Positions 44,357 to 53,350 of a DNA stretch of 54,008 nt are shown one piece after another (position 1 is the first letter of the stretch; each line of letters starts with the position of its first letter). A model generated the notes under the pieces. The model did not search any database and was not told the origin of the DNA. It saw only the letters and a program-made list of their open reading frames with translations. Made by a program: the position numbers and the translations under genes. Source of the stretch: CAYWVO01 sp964461835 (GTDB lineage Bacteria; Zixibacteria; MSB-5A5; WJJR01; JAJRUJ01); assembly GCA_964461835.1 (NCBI GenBank), contig CAYWVO010000023.1, positions 1 to 54,008 on the forward strand, read 5' to 3'.

Positions 44357-44371
44357 TGGCATGCGGTTTGC
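44357..44371 (+). promoter_or_regulatory. Sigma54 promoter of the NuoE/NuoF-GltD/GltB operon
   Basis: TGGCAT-N5-TTGC followed by C. It matches the sigma54 consensus with intact GG and GC at the right spacing, and itself contains the inverted repeat TGGCA/TGCCA. It is 82 bases before ATG 44439. Confidence 0.75.
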
Positions 44372-44438
44372 CATACGAATAGTTCAGCCAACTCCTTAAA
44401 CCGAGCGGTGCAAACCGCCGAGATTGAGAGGACAGATA

Positions 44439-44789
44439 ATGGCAACTCATAGAACAATGCACAGTCACACAACCAGAACCGAGCTGCCGACGAAGCCTCA
44501 AACATACCAGGGTTTGTGCGCCACATGCATCTATGCCCCCGAATGCGCCGGTGCCAGAAATGTCGAGGCCCCAGTGGTTCACTGTGAGCAATTCGATGAC
44601 CGGGTAAGTGTATCCCTGGAGCCTGTGGGATCTCAATTCACGCTGCGAACACGGACGGAAGCGCAGGTGAAGCCGGCTGCGGAAGGTGAGCCGGAATTGA
44701 AGGGTCTGTGTGTGAACTGCGACAATCGCAAGATATGTCGGATCCCCAAACCGGAAAGTGGGGTCTGGTATTGTGAGGAGTATCGGTAG
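44439..44789 (+). CDS. Small protein with two Cys4 modules, first gene of the NuoE/Glt operon
   Basis: 116 residues, no family recognised. Two halves repeat the pattern C-x2-C-x5-C-x11/12-C-E-x-[FY]: GLCATCIYAPEC...HCEQF and GLCVNCDNRKIC...YCEEY. Each could hold a zinc or a small Fe-S cluster. GAGAGGACAG before ATG 44439 supports the start. It precedes the NuoE-like gene by 138 bases under one sigma54 promoter, so a role as a small electron carrier, scaffold or assembly factor is possible. Confidence 0.7.
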   Translation: MATHRTMHSHTTRTELPTKPQTYQGLCATCIYAPECAGARNVEAPVVHCEQFDDRVSVSLEPVGSQFTLRTRTEAQVKPAAEGEPELKGLCVNCDNRKICRIPKPESGVWYCEEYR

Positions 44790-44927
44790 CCGATCGTTGT
44801 GCGCGTTACCGCATGCTGGGCGGGTGAACGTCATAGGGCGCACAGCACAGCGGGAGCGTGCTATCGGCCGATTCCGTGGACAAGTATGGATTTCCATTAA
44901 TGAACATCTAGCCACTGTGAGGCACGC

Positions 44928-45815
44928 ATGTCAACCGTAACTAAACCCGTTCTCGAGCCTCGGCAGGTCGATGAGCGACCGTCCCGTCGTGAACGACCCG
45001 ACGAACCTCTCCCCGGAGGACTCATTTCGACTCTGGAAGAAATCCAGGCGAGGTATGGGTATCTCCCGCGCGAGAAACTACTGGAAATTGCCGACCAGAC
45101 TGGTCGATCATTGGTTGATATTTATGGTGTAGCAACATTCTACCGCGCCTTCAGTCTGACCCCCCGGGGGCGACATCTGGTCTCGGTATGTCTGGGCACT
45201 GCCTGTCACGTGCGGGGTGGACCGGCCATCGCACGAGAAGTGGAACAGCAATTGGGAATCCGTGCCGGTCAGACGACACCGGACAAGGAATTTACCCTGG
45301 AGACAGTCAATTGCCTTGGGGCATGTGCACTGGGTCCGGTCATGGTCGTTGACGGGCACTATTTCCCCAGCGTCCGTACCGCGTCAGTAAAGCAGATTCT
45401 CGAAAAGGCCAAGCGCGGCATCGATCATGTGGAAGTTGATTCCGACCAGCGGATTTTTCCGGTCGAAGTCAGTTGTGCTCACTGCAACCACAGCCTGATG
45501 GACCCGCGGCATCCGATTGATGGCCATCCATCAATTCGGGTTACCGTTTCCTTCGGCAATAAGCACGGGTGGTTGGCGCTCTCGAACCTTTATGGGAGTT
45601 ACAACACCGAATCGGAACACGAGATCCCCTCGGATACAATCGTGCATTTTTTCTGTCCGCACTGCCACGCCGAAATGATCGGCGCCAGCAAATGCGCGGA
45701 ATGCGAGGCACCCATGGTGCCAATGATCATCCGTGGAGGGGGTGTCCTTCAGATCTGCGCGCGCCGCGGATGCAAGGGCCATATCCTGGACCTCGGCGGA
45801 ACCTCAATCGACTGA
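44928..45815 (+). CDS. NuoE-like [2Fe-2S] subunit with Cys-rich C-terminal extension
   Basis: 295 residues. Residues about 25-165 are a NuoE/HoxE/HydC-type helical bundle plus thioredoxin-like [2Fe-2S] fold, with Cys in VSVCLGTACHVRGG and TVNCLGACALGP. Residues about 180-295 are an added domain with several Cys pairs (CAHC, CPHC, CAEC, CARRGC) in zinc-ribbon-like spacing. This tail is not part of NuoE and is unrecognised. GAGG before ATG 44928 supports the start. It should accept electrons with the NuoF-like subunit encoded next. Confidence 0.85.
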   Translation: MSTVTKPVLEPRQVDERPSRRERPDEPLPGGLISTLEEIQARYGYLPREKLLEIADQTGRSLVDIYGVATFYRAFSLTPRGRHLVSVCLGTACHVRGGPAIAREVEQQLGIRAGQTTPDKEFTLETVNCLGACALGPVMVVDGHYFPSVRTASVKQILEKAKRGIDHVEVDSDQRIFPVEVSCAHCNHSLMDPRHPIDGHPSIRVTVSFGNKHGWLALSNLYGSYNTESEHEIPSDTIVHFFCPHCHAEMIGASKCAECEAPMVPMIIRGGGVLQICARRGCKGHILDLGGTSID

Positions 45816-45850
45816 CACGTAAGCTGTGCACGAGGAGGAGAAAGTAGTCG

Positions 45851-48800
45851 ATGAAAAAGCTCTCATCTGTAGAGGAACTTGTCCGTTTTCGTCACCGCAT
45901 TTTAAGTGAGGCAAAGACTACTACCGATCAACCGAAACTCGTGGTCTGCGCCGGTACTGGGGGGCAGGCAAGCGGATCAAATGATATTATCAGAGTCATC
46001 AAACGCTACATTCTGGATAAAAACCTGCAAGAACAGATCAACCTGCGCATTACCGGGTGCCAGGGGTTCTGCGAAATGGACCCGTTCATTGTCGTTGAGC
46101 CAGGGAAAAATTTGTATCCCCGACTCAAGATGGAGGATGTGCCCCGCGTGATCGAGGCGGCGTTACGCGGAACCGTTGATGAAGAGTTGGTCTATCGGGA
46201 GCCCGGTGAATGCAAGTGCTACCATCACCAGACCGACATTCCATTTTTCAAAAAACAGACCAGGACTATCCTGGGAAATAATCAAAAACTCGATCCGATC
46301 CGGATCATTAATTATATCGAACAGGGCGGGTACTCCGCCGCAGAAAAGGTGTTGCAGAACCCCGATCCCGCCTGGATCATCGCGGAAGTCAAGGATTCGG
46401 GTATCCGTGGACGCGGGGGTGCGGGATTCCCCACAGGCATTAAGTGGGATCTCGCCCATGCCGCCGGGAACGGCCGCAGGCAGAAATTCATTGTCTGCAA
46501 CGCCGATGAGGGAGATCCGGGCGCCTATATGGACCGCAGTCTCCTCGAAGGCAACCCCCATACAATCATTGAAGGGATGCTCATCGCCGGGATCGCGATT
46601 GGCGCTACCCGTGGCATCATATATGTACGTAGCGAATATCCCCTGGCTATCAAACACACCTTGATCGGTCTGCGTCAGGCGCGGGACTATGGTTTGCTCG
46701 GGGAGAATATCCTGCAGACCGGTATCGACTTCGACATCGAAATCGTCCGCGGTGCAGGGGCGTTTGTCTGCGGTGAAGAGACGGCGCTGATTCGCTCGGT
46801 CGAAGGATTCATGGGCGAACCCCGGCAACGTCCCCCTTACCCGATCGAAAAGGGCATTAACGGGCAACCAACATGCATCAATAATGTTGAAACGCTCGCC
46901 AACATCCCGGTAATCATCAACAAAGGTGGTAAAGAATACGCCAACGTCGGCGTCCCCGGTAACACCGGCACTAAAATCTTCTCCCTCGTCGGCAAAATCC
47001 GGAATACCGGATTAGTGGAAGTTCCGTTGGGCATTCAAATCCGGGACGTTGTCTATGACATCGGCGGTGGGCCGGTTGGCAAAGCCAAGATCAAGGCGGT
47101 ACAGACCGGTGGCCCGTCGGGTGGCTGCATACCTGCGCGGATGTTTGATCTGCCGATCGATTACGACAGCCTGGCCGAGGCCGGGTCCATCATGGGGTCC
47201 GGCGGCATGATTGTCATGGATGAAAACACCTGCATGGTTGACGTAGCTAAATATTTCATGAATTTCCTCAAAGACGAATCCTGCGGTAAGTGCTTCACCT
47301 GCCGTAAAGGTACCCAGCGCATGTATGAAATCCTCGACGATATCACCAAGGGACAGGCAACGCTTGAAGACCTCGATTTACTTGAGGAACTCGCTCACGT
47401 GGTGAAAGATACCACGATGTGCGGACTGGGACAGTCAGCATCCAATCCGGTACTCAGTACCTTACGGTACTTCCGCTCGGAATATGAACGACACATAATT
47501 GACCGGCGGTGCGATGCGCTGGTGTGCAAGGAACTGGTTGGTGCCCCCTGTCAGGCCGCCTGCCCGTTAGGCACCGAGGCCTGGCGGTATGTGGCGCATA
47601 TCGCCCGCGGCGAGTTCGAAGAGGCGTACCGCGTTATCCGGGAAGCAAACCCGCTGCCATCGGTTTGCGGACGGGTGTGCGATCACCCTTGTGAGGCGCA
47701 CTGCCGAGCGGGGACCAGTGGCGGCAATCCGATCGCAATCCGGGCGCTGAAACGGTTTATCACCGATCGTATTGACCCGTCGGTATATAAGCCGCAGCGG
47801 ATGGCCTGGTCCAACGGGAAGCCCCCGCGCGTCGCGATTATCGGCTCGGGGCCGTCCGGTCTGGCTACCGCGCATTATCTCTCGTTACAAGGATGTAAAG
47901 TCACCATCTTTGAAGCCGAGGATCAGTGTGGCGGTATGTTGTACTGCGCCATCCCGTCCTACCGATTGCCTCGTGAAGTGATCAAACGGGAAATCGACGA
48001 ACTGCTGGACGAGAACATCACGGTCCAGTGCAACACGGCCCTGGGTAAGGACCTTACCGTTGACGGACTGTTTGAAGAAGGATACGCTGCCATCCTTCTG
48101 GCGATGGGTGCCCACAAAAGCAAGCCTCTGAAACTTGAAAACGCCGACGTGGAAGGGGTATATCCCTCGATTGAATTTTTGAAATCATTCAATATTAACG
48201 GACGGATCGTGGCACGGGGACGCGTTGGGCTGATCGGTGGTGGTAATTCGGCCATTGACGCTGCGCGGATGGCATTGCGCCAGCCGGATGTCACTAGTGT
48301 GACAATACTCTATCGGCGAACACGGGATGAAATGCCGGCCTTCGCGGAGGAGATCGAGGCCGCAGACCAGGAAGGCATCGAAATCAAGACTCTGGTCACC
48401 CCGTCCCGGGTCATTGCTAAAAACGGCCGCCTGGTCGGCCTGGAGTGTCTCCGGAACGAACTTGGGGACACCGATGCCAGTGGTCGGCGTCGCCCGGTAC
48501 CGATGCGCCGAAGCGAGCATGTGATCGAACTGGATACCCTGATTGTCGCGATCGGGGAAGATTCAGGCATCGACGCCATTGCCCCGGCGCGCATGAGTCG
48601 AATTGAAACCACCAGCCGCAACACCGTCAGTGTTGATCCGGCGACATTCCAGACCAACCGGCCAGGGGTATTCGCGGCCGGCGATGTGGTCACCGGACCG
48701 AATACCGTGGTCGAAGCCTTGGCCGCCGGCAAGAAGGCGGCTGTTATGTTGGGTCGGTACTTACGCGGCGAACCAATGGTTCAGCCTGTACGGCCCCAGC

Positions 48801-49045
48801 TCCCGCGTGTTTACATTGAGCCGCTGCCACAGGCAGAGGGTGTTGACGCACCCGCTGGGTCGCGCATCGAAACTCCCCGTGCGCCGGCCGAATGGCGAAA
48901 GCGGAATTTTGCCGAGGTCGAGGTGTCGCTTTCCGTAGCGGAGGCAACGCAGGAAGCACAACGGTGTTTACGTTGTGATCTTGAATTCACTATGCCGGAC
49001 GAATCAAAGGAACCGCATCTACAGATGGAAGGGAACACTGCATGA
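45851..49045 (+). CDS. NuoF::GltD fusion flavoprotein (NADH- and NAD(P)H-type modules)
   Basis: 1064 residues. In order: an N-terminal thioredoxin-like domain (about 25-100) with only three of the usual four Cys (C33, C70, C74; Gly 38 in the second position); NuoF FMN/NADH domain with GRGGAGFPTGIKW and CNADEGDPGA; SLBB region; [4Fe-4S] motif CGKCFTCRKGT (about 477-487); then a GltD/NfnB-like part with Cys motifs CQAACP and VCGRVCDHPCEAHC, FAD fold GSGPSG (about 665) and NAD(P)H fold GGGNSA (about 798). A last CLRC near the end. Such fusions occur in the Sporomusa-type transhydrogenase Stn (from memory). The next start overlaps its stop by four bases. Confidence 0.88.
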   Translation: MKKLSSVEELVRFRHRILSEAKTTTDQPKLVVCAGTGGQASGSNDIIRVIKRYILDKNLQEQINLRITGCQGFCEMDPFIVVEPGKNLYPRLKMEDVPRVIEAALRGTVDEELVYREPGECKCYHHQTDIPFFKKQTRTILGNNQKLDPIRIINYIEQGGYSAAEKVLQNPDPAWIIAEVKDSGIRGRGGAGFPTGIKWDLAHAAGNGRRQKFIVCNADEGDPGAYMDRSLLEGNPHTIIEGMLIAGIAIGATRGIIYVRSEYPLAIKHTLIGLRQARDYGLLGENILQTGIDFDIEIVRGAGAFVCGEETALIRSVEGFMGEPRQRPPYPIEKGINGQPTCINNVETLANIPVIINKGGKEYANVGVPGNTGTKIFSLVGKIRNTGLVEVPLGIQIRDVVYDIGGGPVGKAKIKAVQTGGPSGGCIPARMFDLPIDYDSLAEAGSIMGSGGMIVMDENTCMVDVAKYFMNFLKDESCGKCFTCRKGTQRMYEILDDITKGQATLEDLDLLEELAHVVKDTTMCGLGQSASNPVLSTLRYFRSEYERHIIDRRCDALVCKELVGAPCQAACPLGTEAWRYVAHIARGEFEEAYRVIREANPLPSVCGRVCDHPCEAHCRAGTSGGNPIAIRALKRFITDRIDPSVYKPQRMAWSNGKPPRVAIIGSGPSGLATAHYLSLQGCKVTIFEAEDQCGGMLYCAIPSYRLPREVIKREIDELLDENITVQCNTALGKDLTVDGLFEEGYAAILLAMGAHKSKPLKLENADVEGVYPSIEFLKSFNINGRIVARGRVGLIGGGNSAIDAARMALRQPDVTSVTILYRRTRDEMPAFAEEIEAADQEGIEIKTLVTPSRVIAKNGRLVGLECLRNELGDTDASGRRRPVPMRRSEHVIELDTLIVAIGEDSGIDAIAPARMSRIETTSRNTVSVDPATFQTNRPGVFAAGDVVTGPNTVVEALAAGKKAAVMLGRYLRGEPMVQPVRPQLPRVYIEPLPQAEGVDAPAGSRIETPRAPAEWRKRNFAEVEVSLSVAEATQEAQRCLRCDLEFTMPDESKEPHLQMEGNTA

Positions 49046-49719
49046 TCACCTTGAACATAAACGGCCTGGATGTCCGGGTAGAGAAGGGAATGACGATACT
49101 GGAGGCCGCGCGCTTTCTGGGTTTTCCAATCCCGACGTTGTGCCATCGGGAAGGACTATCTCCGTACGGCGCCTGTCGGCTGTGTGTAGTGGAGGTTGGC
49201 GAGGGACCGAAAGCCAAGCTGGTCTCCTCTTGCACGCACCCGGTCGAAGAAGGGCTCAAGGTCCGTACCGCATCGTCCCGTGTGATCAGGGCGCGGAAGA
49301 TGATCCTGGAATTGTTACTGGCTTCCTGCCCACAATCCAAAATCATTCAAGACCTGGCCGCCAAATACGAAGTACGCCAACAGCGATTCCGGCAGGAGTA
49401 CGACGATTGTATTCTCTGCGGGCTGTGTGTGCGGGTTTGTGAAGAGCAAATGATGGCCAAGGCGATCGGCTTTCGCGGGCGCGGTAGCGAACGGAGCATT
49501 GGCACTCCTTTCGACATTACGTCCGACATATGCCGGCACTGTGGCGCCTGTATGTATATCTGCCCGGCGTGTCAGCTCCGCTGCACGTACAACGAGCCGG
49601 AAAAAGCGATTTGCGGGGCATGTGCCAACCTCAGCCCCCCCTGCGTGAAGAAAGAGCAGTTTGATGATATGATGTGTTCTATGCATCCCTGTGTGGCTTG
49701 CGAAATCAAGCAGGATTGA
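49042..49719 (+). CDS. HoxU/NuoG-N-like ferredoxin subunit
   Basis: 225 residues. An N-terminal plant-type [2Fe-2S] domain has TLCHREGLSPYGACRLCVVE and SSCTHPV. A short His/Cys region and two [4Fe-4S] clusters follow (CILCGLCVRVC and CRHCGACMYICP), then extra Cys (CQLRC, ICGACANLSPPC, CSMHPCVAC) that could hold further clusters. It connects the flavoproteins by electron transfer. The ATG overlaps the NuoF::GltD stop (ATGA), so translation is coupled. Confidence 0.87.
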   Translation: MITLNINGLDVRVEKGMTILEAARFLGFPIPTLCHREGLSPYGACRLCVVEVGEGPKAKLVSSCTHPVEEGLKVRTASSRVIRARKMILELLLASCPQSKIIQDLAAKYEVRQQRFRQEYDDCILCGLCVRVCEEQMMAKAIGFRGRGSERSIGTPFDITSDICRHCGACMYICPACQLRCTYNEPEKAICGACANLSPPCVKKEQFDDMMCSMHPCVACEIKQD

Positions 49720-49746
49720 TTGCCTGATAGAGGAGGAAGATAGTAC

Positions 49747-51327
49747 ATGACATTATCCAGAATAAACGCATCGGCTGCAACCCTGACGAAAAACCGAACC
49801 GAAGATTCGATCGTCCCAACGTCGGGGATGTGCGTGACGTGTGTGGACGGCTGCATCGGCATGTGTGAGATAGGCAAATCGGCGTACCGTGGCCATGAGG
49901 TCATCTATCCGCAGCCGTTCGGGGTAATCACCACCGCCGGAGAGAAGGCGTATCCTGTTGACTATTCGCATTTCAATATCATCGGCGGAGTCGTGGGGGC
50001 CCATGGTATTGAAGCGGATAGCGATAAAGCGGTCTTTCCCAATGTCAACCTGGAAGTCGCGTTCGGGAGAGACAAGGGGATCAAATTCCGGTATCCGTGG
50101 ATCATTCCGGGGATCGGTTCGACAGATATCGCCAGAAACAACTGGGAGGGTCTGGCCATTGGTTCGGCCTTGGCCGGGACCGGCCTCACCATTGGCGAAA
50201 ATGTCGTTGGCATGGATCCGGAGGCCGTGATTAAAGACGGCCATGTGATGGACACGGCGGATCTCAAACGGCGGGTCAAACTCTATCAGGATCACCAGCG
50301 CGATGGCTACGGAGCCATCATCGTCCAGGCCAATATTGAAGATACACGGCTGGGCATTCAGGAATACGCCATCGAGAAGCTGGGGGTCGAATGGGTCGAG
50401 CTGAAATGGGGGCAGGGCGCCAAAAATATTGGTGGCGAAGTAAAAATACGCAATTTGGAAAAAGCGCAGATGTTGTACAAGCGCGGGTACGTGGTCCTGC
50501 CCAATCCCACCAATCCCGATGTCATCCGTGCGTTCGAACGCGGTGCGTTCAAGGAATTTGAACGACACTCGCGCGTGGGCATGGTCACCGAGGAGTCTTT
50601 CGCGCAACGCGTGGAGGAATTGCGCAGCGCCGGGGCAAAATACATTTCCCTGAAGACCGGGGCATATCGCCCGGTTGCCCTTGCTCAGGCCATGAAATAC
50701 TCCTCCAAGTATGGTATCGATGTCCTCACGGTGGATGGCGCCGGTGGCGGCACCGGAATGAGTCCCTGGCGCATGATGAATGAATGGGGGATTCCGCCGG
50801 TGGAACTGCACTCGTTGATGCACCAATATGCCACCCGATTGGCCAACCAGGGCGAATATGTTCCCTCACTGGTCGTTGCCGGAGGATTCACGTTCGAGGA
50901 CCAGATCTTCAAGGGCCTGGCGATGGGTGCGCCGTTCGTCAAACTGGTCGGCATGGCCCGAAGTCCGATTGCCGCAGCAATGGTGGGCAAGACCATTGGC
51001 CGGACGATCGAGGAGCACCAGGTCCCGGTATACGTCGAACGCTTTGGTTCAACCAAGGATGAGATTTTTGTCACCGCGCAAGACCTGCGGCGCGAGCTCG
51101 GGGATGACGAGTTTGAACGCATTCCCACCGGTGCGCTTGGGCTGTATACCTACTATGAGCGGCTCGCGCAGGGCTTGCGACAATTGATGGCCGGCAGCCG
51201 CAAGTTTGGGATTGACCACATGACGCGCAGCGACCTGATCGCCCTGACCCATGAAGCGGCCGACATTAGCGGTATTCAATATGTCATGGATACCGATCGC
51301 GAAGAGGTAGAGAGTGTCCTGGGCTAA
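49747..51327 (+). CDS. FMN-binding glutamate-synthase-family subunit (GltB-like core)
   Basis: 526 residues. It has the (beta/alpha)8 FMN barrel of glutamate synthase: KWGQGAKNIGGEVK, TVDGAGGGTGMSP, and DQIFKGLAMGAPFVKL. There is no N-terminal glutaminase domain and no CHLNTCPVG 3Fe-4S motif, so it cannot use glutamine like GltB. Its first 60 residues carry CVTCVDGCIGMC, a four-Cys cluster candidate. The family is widespread in anaerobes (from memory) but uncharacterised. GAGGAGG before ATG 49747 supports the start. Natural substrate unknown; reductive amination of 2-oxoglutarate or another imino acid is a guess. Confidence 0.85.
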   Translation: MTLSRINASAATLTKNRTEDSIVPTSGMCVTCVDGCIGMCEIGKSAYRGHEVIYPQPFGVITTAGEKAYPVDYSHFNIIGGVVGAHGIEADSDKAVFPNVNLEVAFGRDKGIKFRYPWIIPGIGSTDIARNNWEGLAIGSALAGTGLTIGENVVGMDPEAVIKDGHVMDTADLKRRVKLYQDHQRDGYGAIIVQANIEDTRLGIQEYAIEKLGVEWVELKWGQGAKNIGGEVKIRNLEKAQMLYKRGYVVLPNPTNPDVIRAFERGAFKEFERHSRVGMVTEESFAQRVEELRSAGAKYISLKTGAYRPVALAQAMKYSSKYGIDVLTVDGAGGGTGMSPWRMMNEWGIPPVELHSLMHQYATRLANQGEYVPSLVVAGGFTFEDQIFKGLAMGAPFVKLVGMARSPIAAAMVGKTIGRTIEEHQVPVYVERFGSTKDEIFVTAQDLRRELGDDEFERIPTGALGLYTYYERLAQGLRQLMAGSRKFGIDHMTRSDLIALTHEAADISGIQYVMDTDREEVESVLG

Positions 51328-51371
51328 CTCTCTCCGTGATCACCCATCGATTTTCGGTGGTGAGCATGTAT

Positions 51372-51422
51372 CGGGGGCGGGGTTCACTTTTCCTCACCGT
51401 TTGGTGATACCGTCCGCCCCCG
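51372..51422 (+). terminator. Hairpin after the NuoE/Glt operon
   Basis: Outer arms CGGGGGCGG/CCGCCCCCG at 51372-51380 and 51414-51422 enclose a smaller stem (TCACC/GGTGA). No T-run follows. A terminator or processing hairpin is likely from its place 45 bases after the GltB-like stop. Confidence 0.5.
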
Positions 51423-51464
51423 GACACCACCGCTATATACGCAGGGACTTAACGGGAGATTGCC

Positions 51465-51698
51465 ATGAATGATGATCAATATGCCGAGTCCGTGCACCGG
51501 CCAAAATTCAATCATACGTGGTGGATGTCCATACTCAATCGTCTGGCAAGCGAAATAAAAGCTCTCGAGCCCGGTGTGATTGATATTTACTACCTGCCGG
51601 AGGGAACAAAGACGGAGCCGGAAACATCCACATGCCAGTTCAAACTCCTGATTCGTTTCGAGGGCTCAGACGCCCAACGCAATCACCTTGACACGTGA
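51465..51698 (+). CDS. Small hypothetical protein
   Basis: 77 residues, no recognised family, single Cys near 63. GGGAGATT before the ATG is a fair ribosome site. The composition is acidic at both ends with Trp pairs (HTWWMSIL). Placed between the Glt operon hairpin and the LeuA-family gene. Confidence 0.55.
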   Translation: MNDDQYAESVHRPKFNHTWWMSILNRLASEIKALEPGVIDIYYLPEGTKTEPETSTCQFKLLIRFEGSDAQRNHLDT

Positions 51699-51719
51699 CT
51701 GGAAGGGTGGTGTCTGTGC

Positions 51720-51869
51720 ATGAGTGAATACCATTACCTGAATATGGGCTGTCGCCTGTCACGTATGCCGGACGTGCAGTATATTACTGAGGCAGATTTA
51801 CTAGACAAAGATAAATTGGGAATCAGACTCGATCCTGCGCGCGTCGTCAAGGAACAGCGCGTGACATGA
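51720..51869 (+). CDS. Very small possible protein
   Basis: 49 codons from ATG 51720: MSEYHYLNMGC...DLLDKDKLGIRLDPARVV (split). A GGAAGGG site is 13 bases upstream, farther than usual. The amino-acid mix is normal and acidic-basic helical, but no family is known. Could be spurious. Confidence 0.35.
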   Translation: MSEYHYLNMGCRLSRMPDVQYITEADLLDKDKLGIRLDPARVVKEQRVT

Positions 51870-51915
51870 ACGATTGCCACATATAGCTAAGTTCCACATT
51901 TAAGGAAACTTAAGT

Positions 51916-53178
51916 ATGGCAGCTAAAGTGGATGATATTTCGGGCAGGTCCCTTATTTACAATTGGAATAAATCAGAGAACTTGCAATCCCTCAACATCA
52001 AAAAACTGCAACTCGATGATGAAACCCTACGTGACGGACTGCAATCACCGTCAGTGACTGATCCAACAATTGATCAGAAAATCGAATTGTTGGAATTGAT
52101 GGAACAATTAAGGATCGATTCAGCCGATATCGGTTTGCCCGGTTCCGGTCCGCGTGCACAAGCCGATATCCTGGCCATGGCCAGGCATATTGGCAAAAAC
52201 AATTTGAGTATTCGACCCAATTGTGCGGTACGAACCGTCATTTCAGATATCCAAAAACTTGTGGAGATATCAGAGCAAGCTGGATATCCTATCGAGGCAT
52301 GCACTTTTATTGGTTCATCACCGATACGACAATACGTAGAGGGGTGGTCTCTCGATGATATGTTGAAACTAACCGATGAAGCAGTCGGTTACGCTGTTAC
52401 CCATGGGCTTCCGGTTATGTATGTAACTGAGGATACGACGAGAGCCGATCCCAAAGTATTGACAGCGTTATACGCCGCGGCAATTAATGCAGGGGCAAAA
52501 CGAATCTGTGTATGCGACACCGTGGGCCATATCACACCGGTCGGTGTTTCCCATTTACTCGAGTTTATCCACGATTTGGTGGGTCGTACGGATTCCCGCG
52601 TTATGATTGACTGGCATGGGCATTCTGACCGGGGTCTGGCTCTCCCAAATACCATGGCCGCGATCGCCCAGGGAGTCAACCGGGTTCACGCCACAGGGTT
52701 GGGAATTGGTGAACGTGTCGGGAATACGCCAATGGATTTATTGTTAATAAACCTTAAACTCGAGGGCATTTATAGACATGACTTGACCGCGTTGGCACAC
52801 TATTGCCATTGCATTTCGAAAGCCTGTGATGTTGCCATCCCGCCGAATTATCCGGTGATGGGCAAGGACGCATTCCGTACCAGCACCGGCGTCCATGCTG
52901 CTGCGATTATCAAAGCGCGACAAAAAGGCGATGACTGGCTGTCTGATCGAGTGTACTCCGGCGTTCCTGCATCAATGGTGGGCCTTAAGCAAATAATCGA
53001 GATTGGCTTTATGTCAGGCGTATCCAATATTGTTTATTGGCTACAACTCAGAGGAATCGAACCTAGCGATGAATTAGTGAATCAGGTATTTCGCACGGCC
53101 AAAGAACGCAACCGGGTTCTGACGGATGAAGAAATCGAAGATCTGGTGAAATACCACTCCCGGGAAACCGAAAGTTAG
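51916..53178 (+). CDS. LeuA/homocitrate-synthase-family acyltransferase
   Basis: 420 residues of the DRE-TIM metallolyase (HMGL-like) family that condenses acyl-CoA with 2-oxo acids. Motifs: DDETLRDGLQ near the start (metal Asp), WHGHSDRGLALPN (metal His pair), and VNRVHATGLGIGERVGNTP. It lacks the LeuA regulatory C-terminus, so it is closer in size to homocitrate, citramalate or Re-citrate synthase; the exact reaction cannot be fixed. Codon use is visibly more A/T-rich than in its neighbours, a mild sign of transfer. AAGGAAACTTAAGT precedes the ATG. Confidence 0.8.
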   Translation: MAAKVDDISGRSLIYNWNKSENLQSLNIKKLQLDDETLRDGLQSPSVTDPTIDQKIELLELMEQLRIDSADIGLPGSGPRAQADILAMARHIGKNNLSIRPNCAVRTVISDIQKLVEISEQAGYPIEACTFIGSSPIRQYVEGWSLDDMLKLTDEAVGYAVTHGLPVMYVTEDTTRADPKVLTALYAAAINAGAKRICVCDTVGHITPVGVSHLLEFIHDLVGRTDSRVMIDWHGHSDRGLALPNTMAAIAQGVNRVHATGLGIGERVGNTPMDLLLINLKLEGIYRHDLTALAHYCHCISKACDVAIPPNYPVMGKDAFRTSTGVHAAAIIKARQKGDDWLSDRVYSGVPASMVGLKQIIEIGFMSGVSNIVYWLQLRGIEPSDELVNQVFRTAKERNRVLTDEEIEDLVKYHSRETES

Positions 53179-53350
53179 GTAGTGCGACGCCTGCAAAAGG
53201 CTAGACGTTATACATCCTCAGACATAGTTTTCGGCGGTATCCCATTCTTAGGTGAAACTGCCGTTGGCGGTTAACGGTTGAACGGCTCCAACACCTGTGT
53301 TTTCTTGAGCTCAGCAATAGTTCAAAAAGCACAGAGAGGAGGAGCCATTC

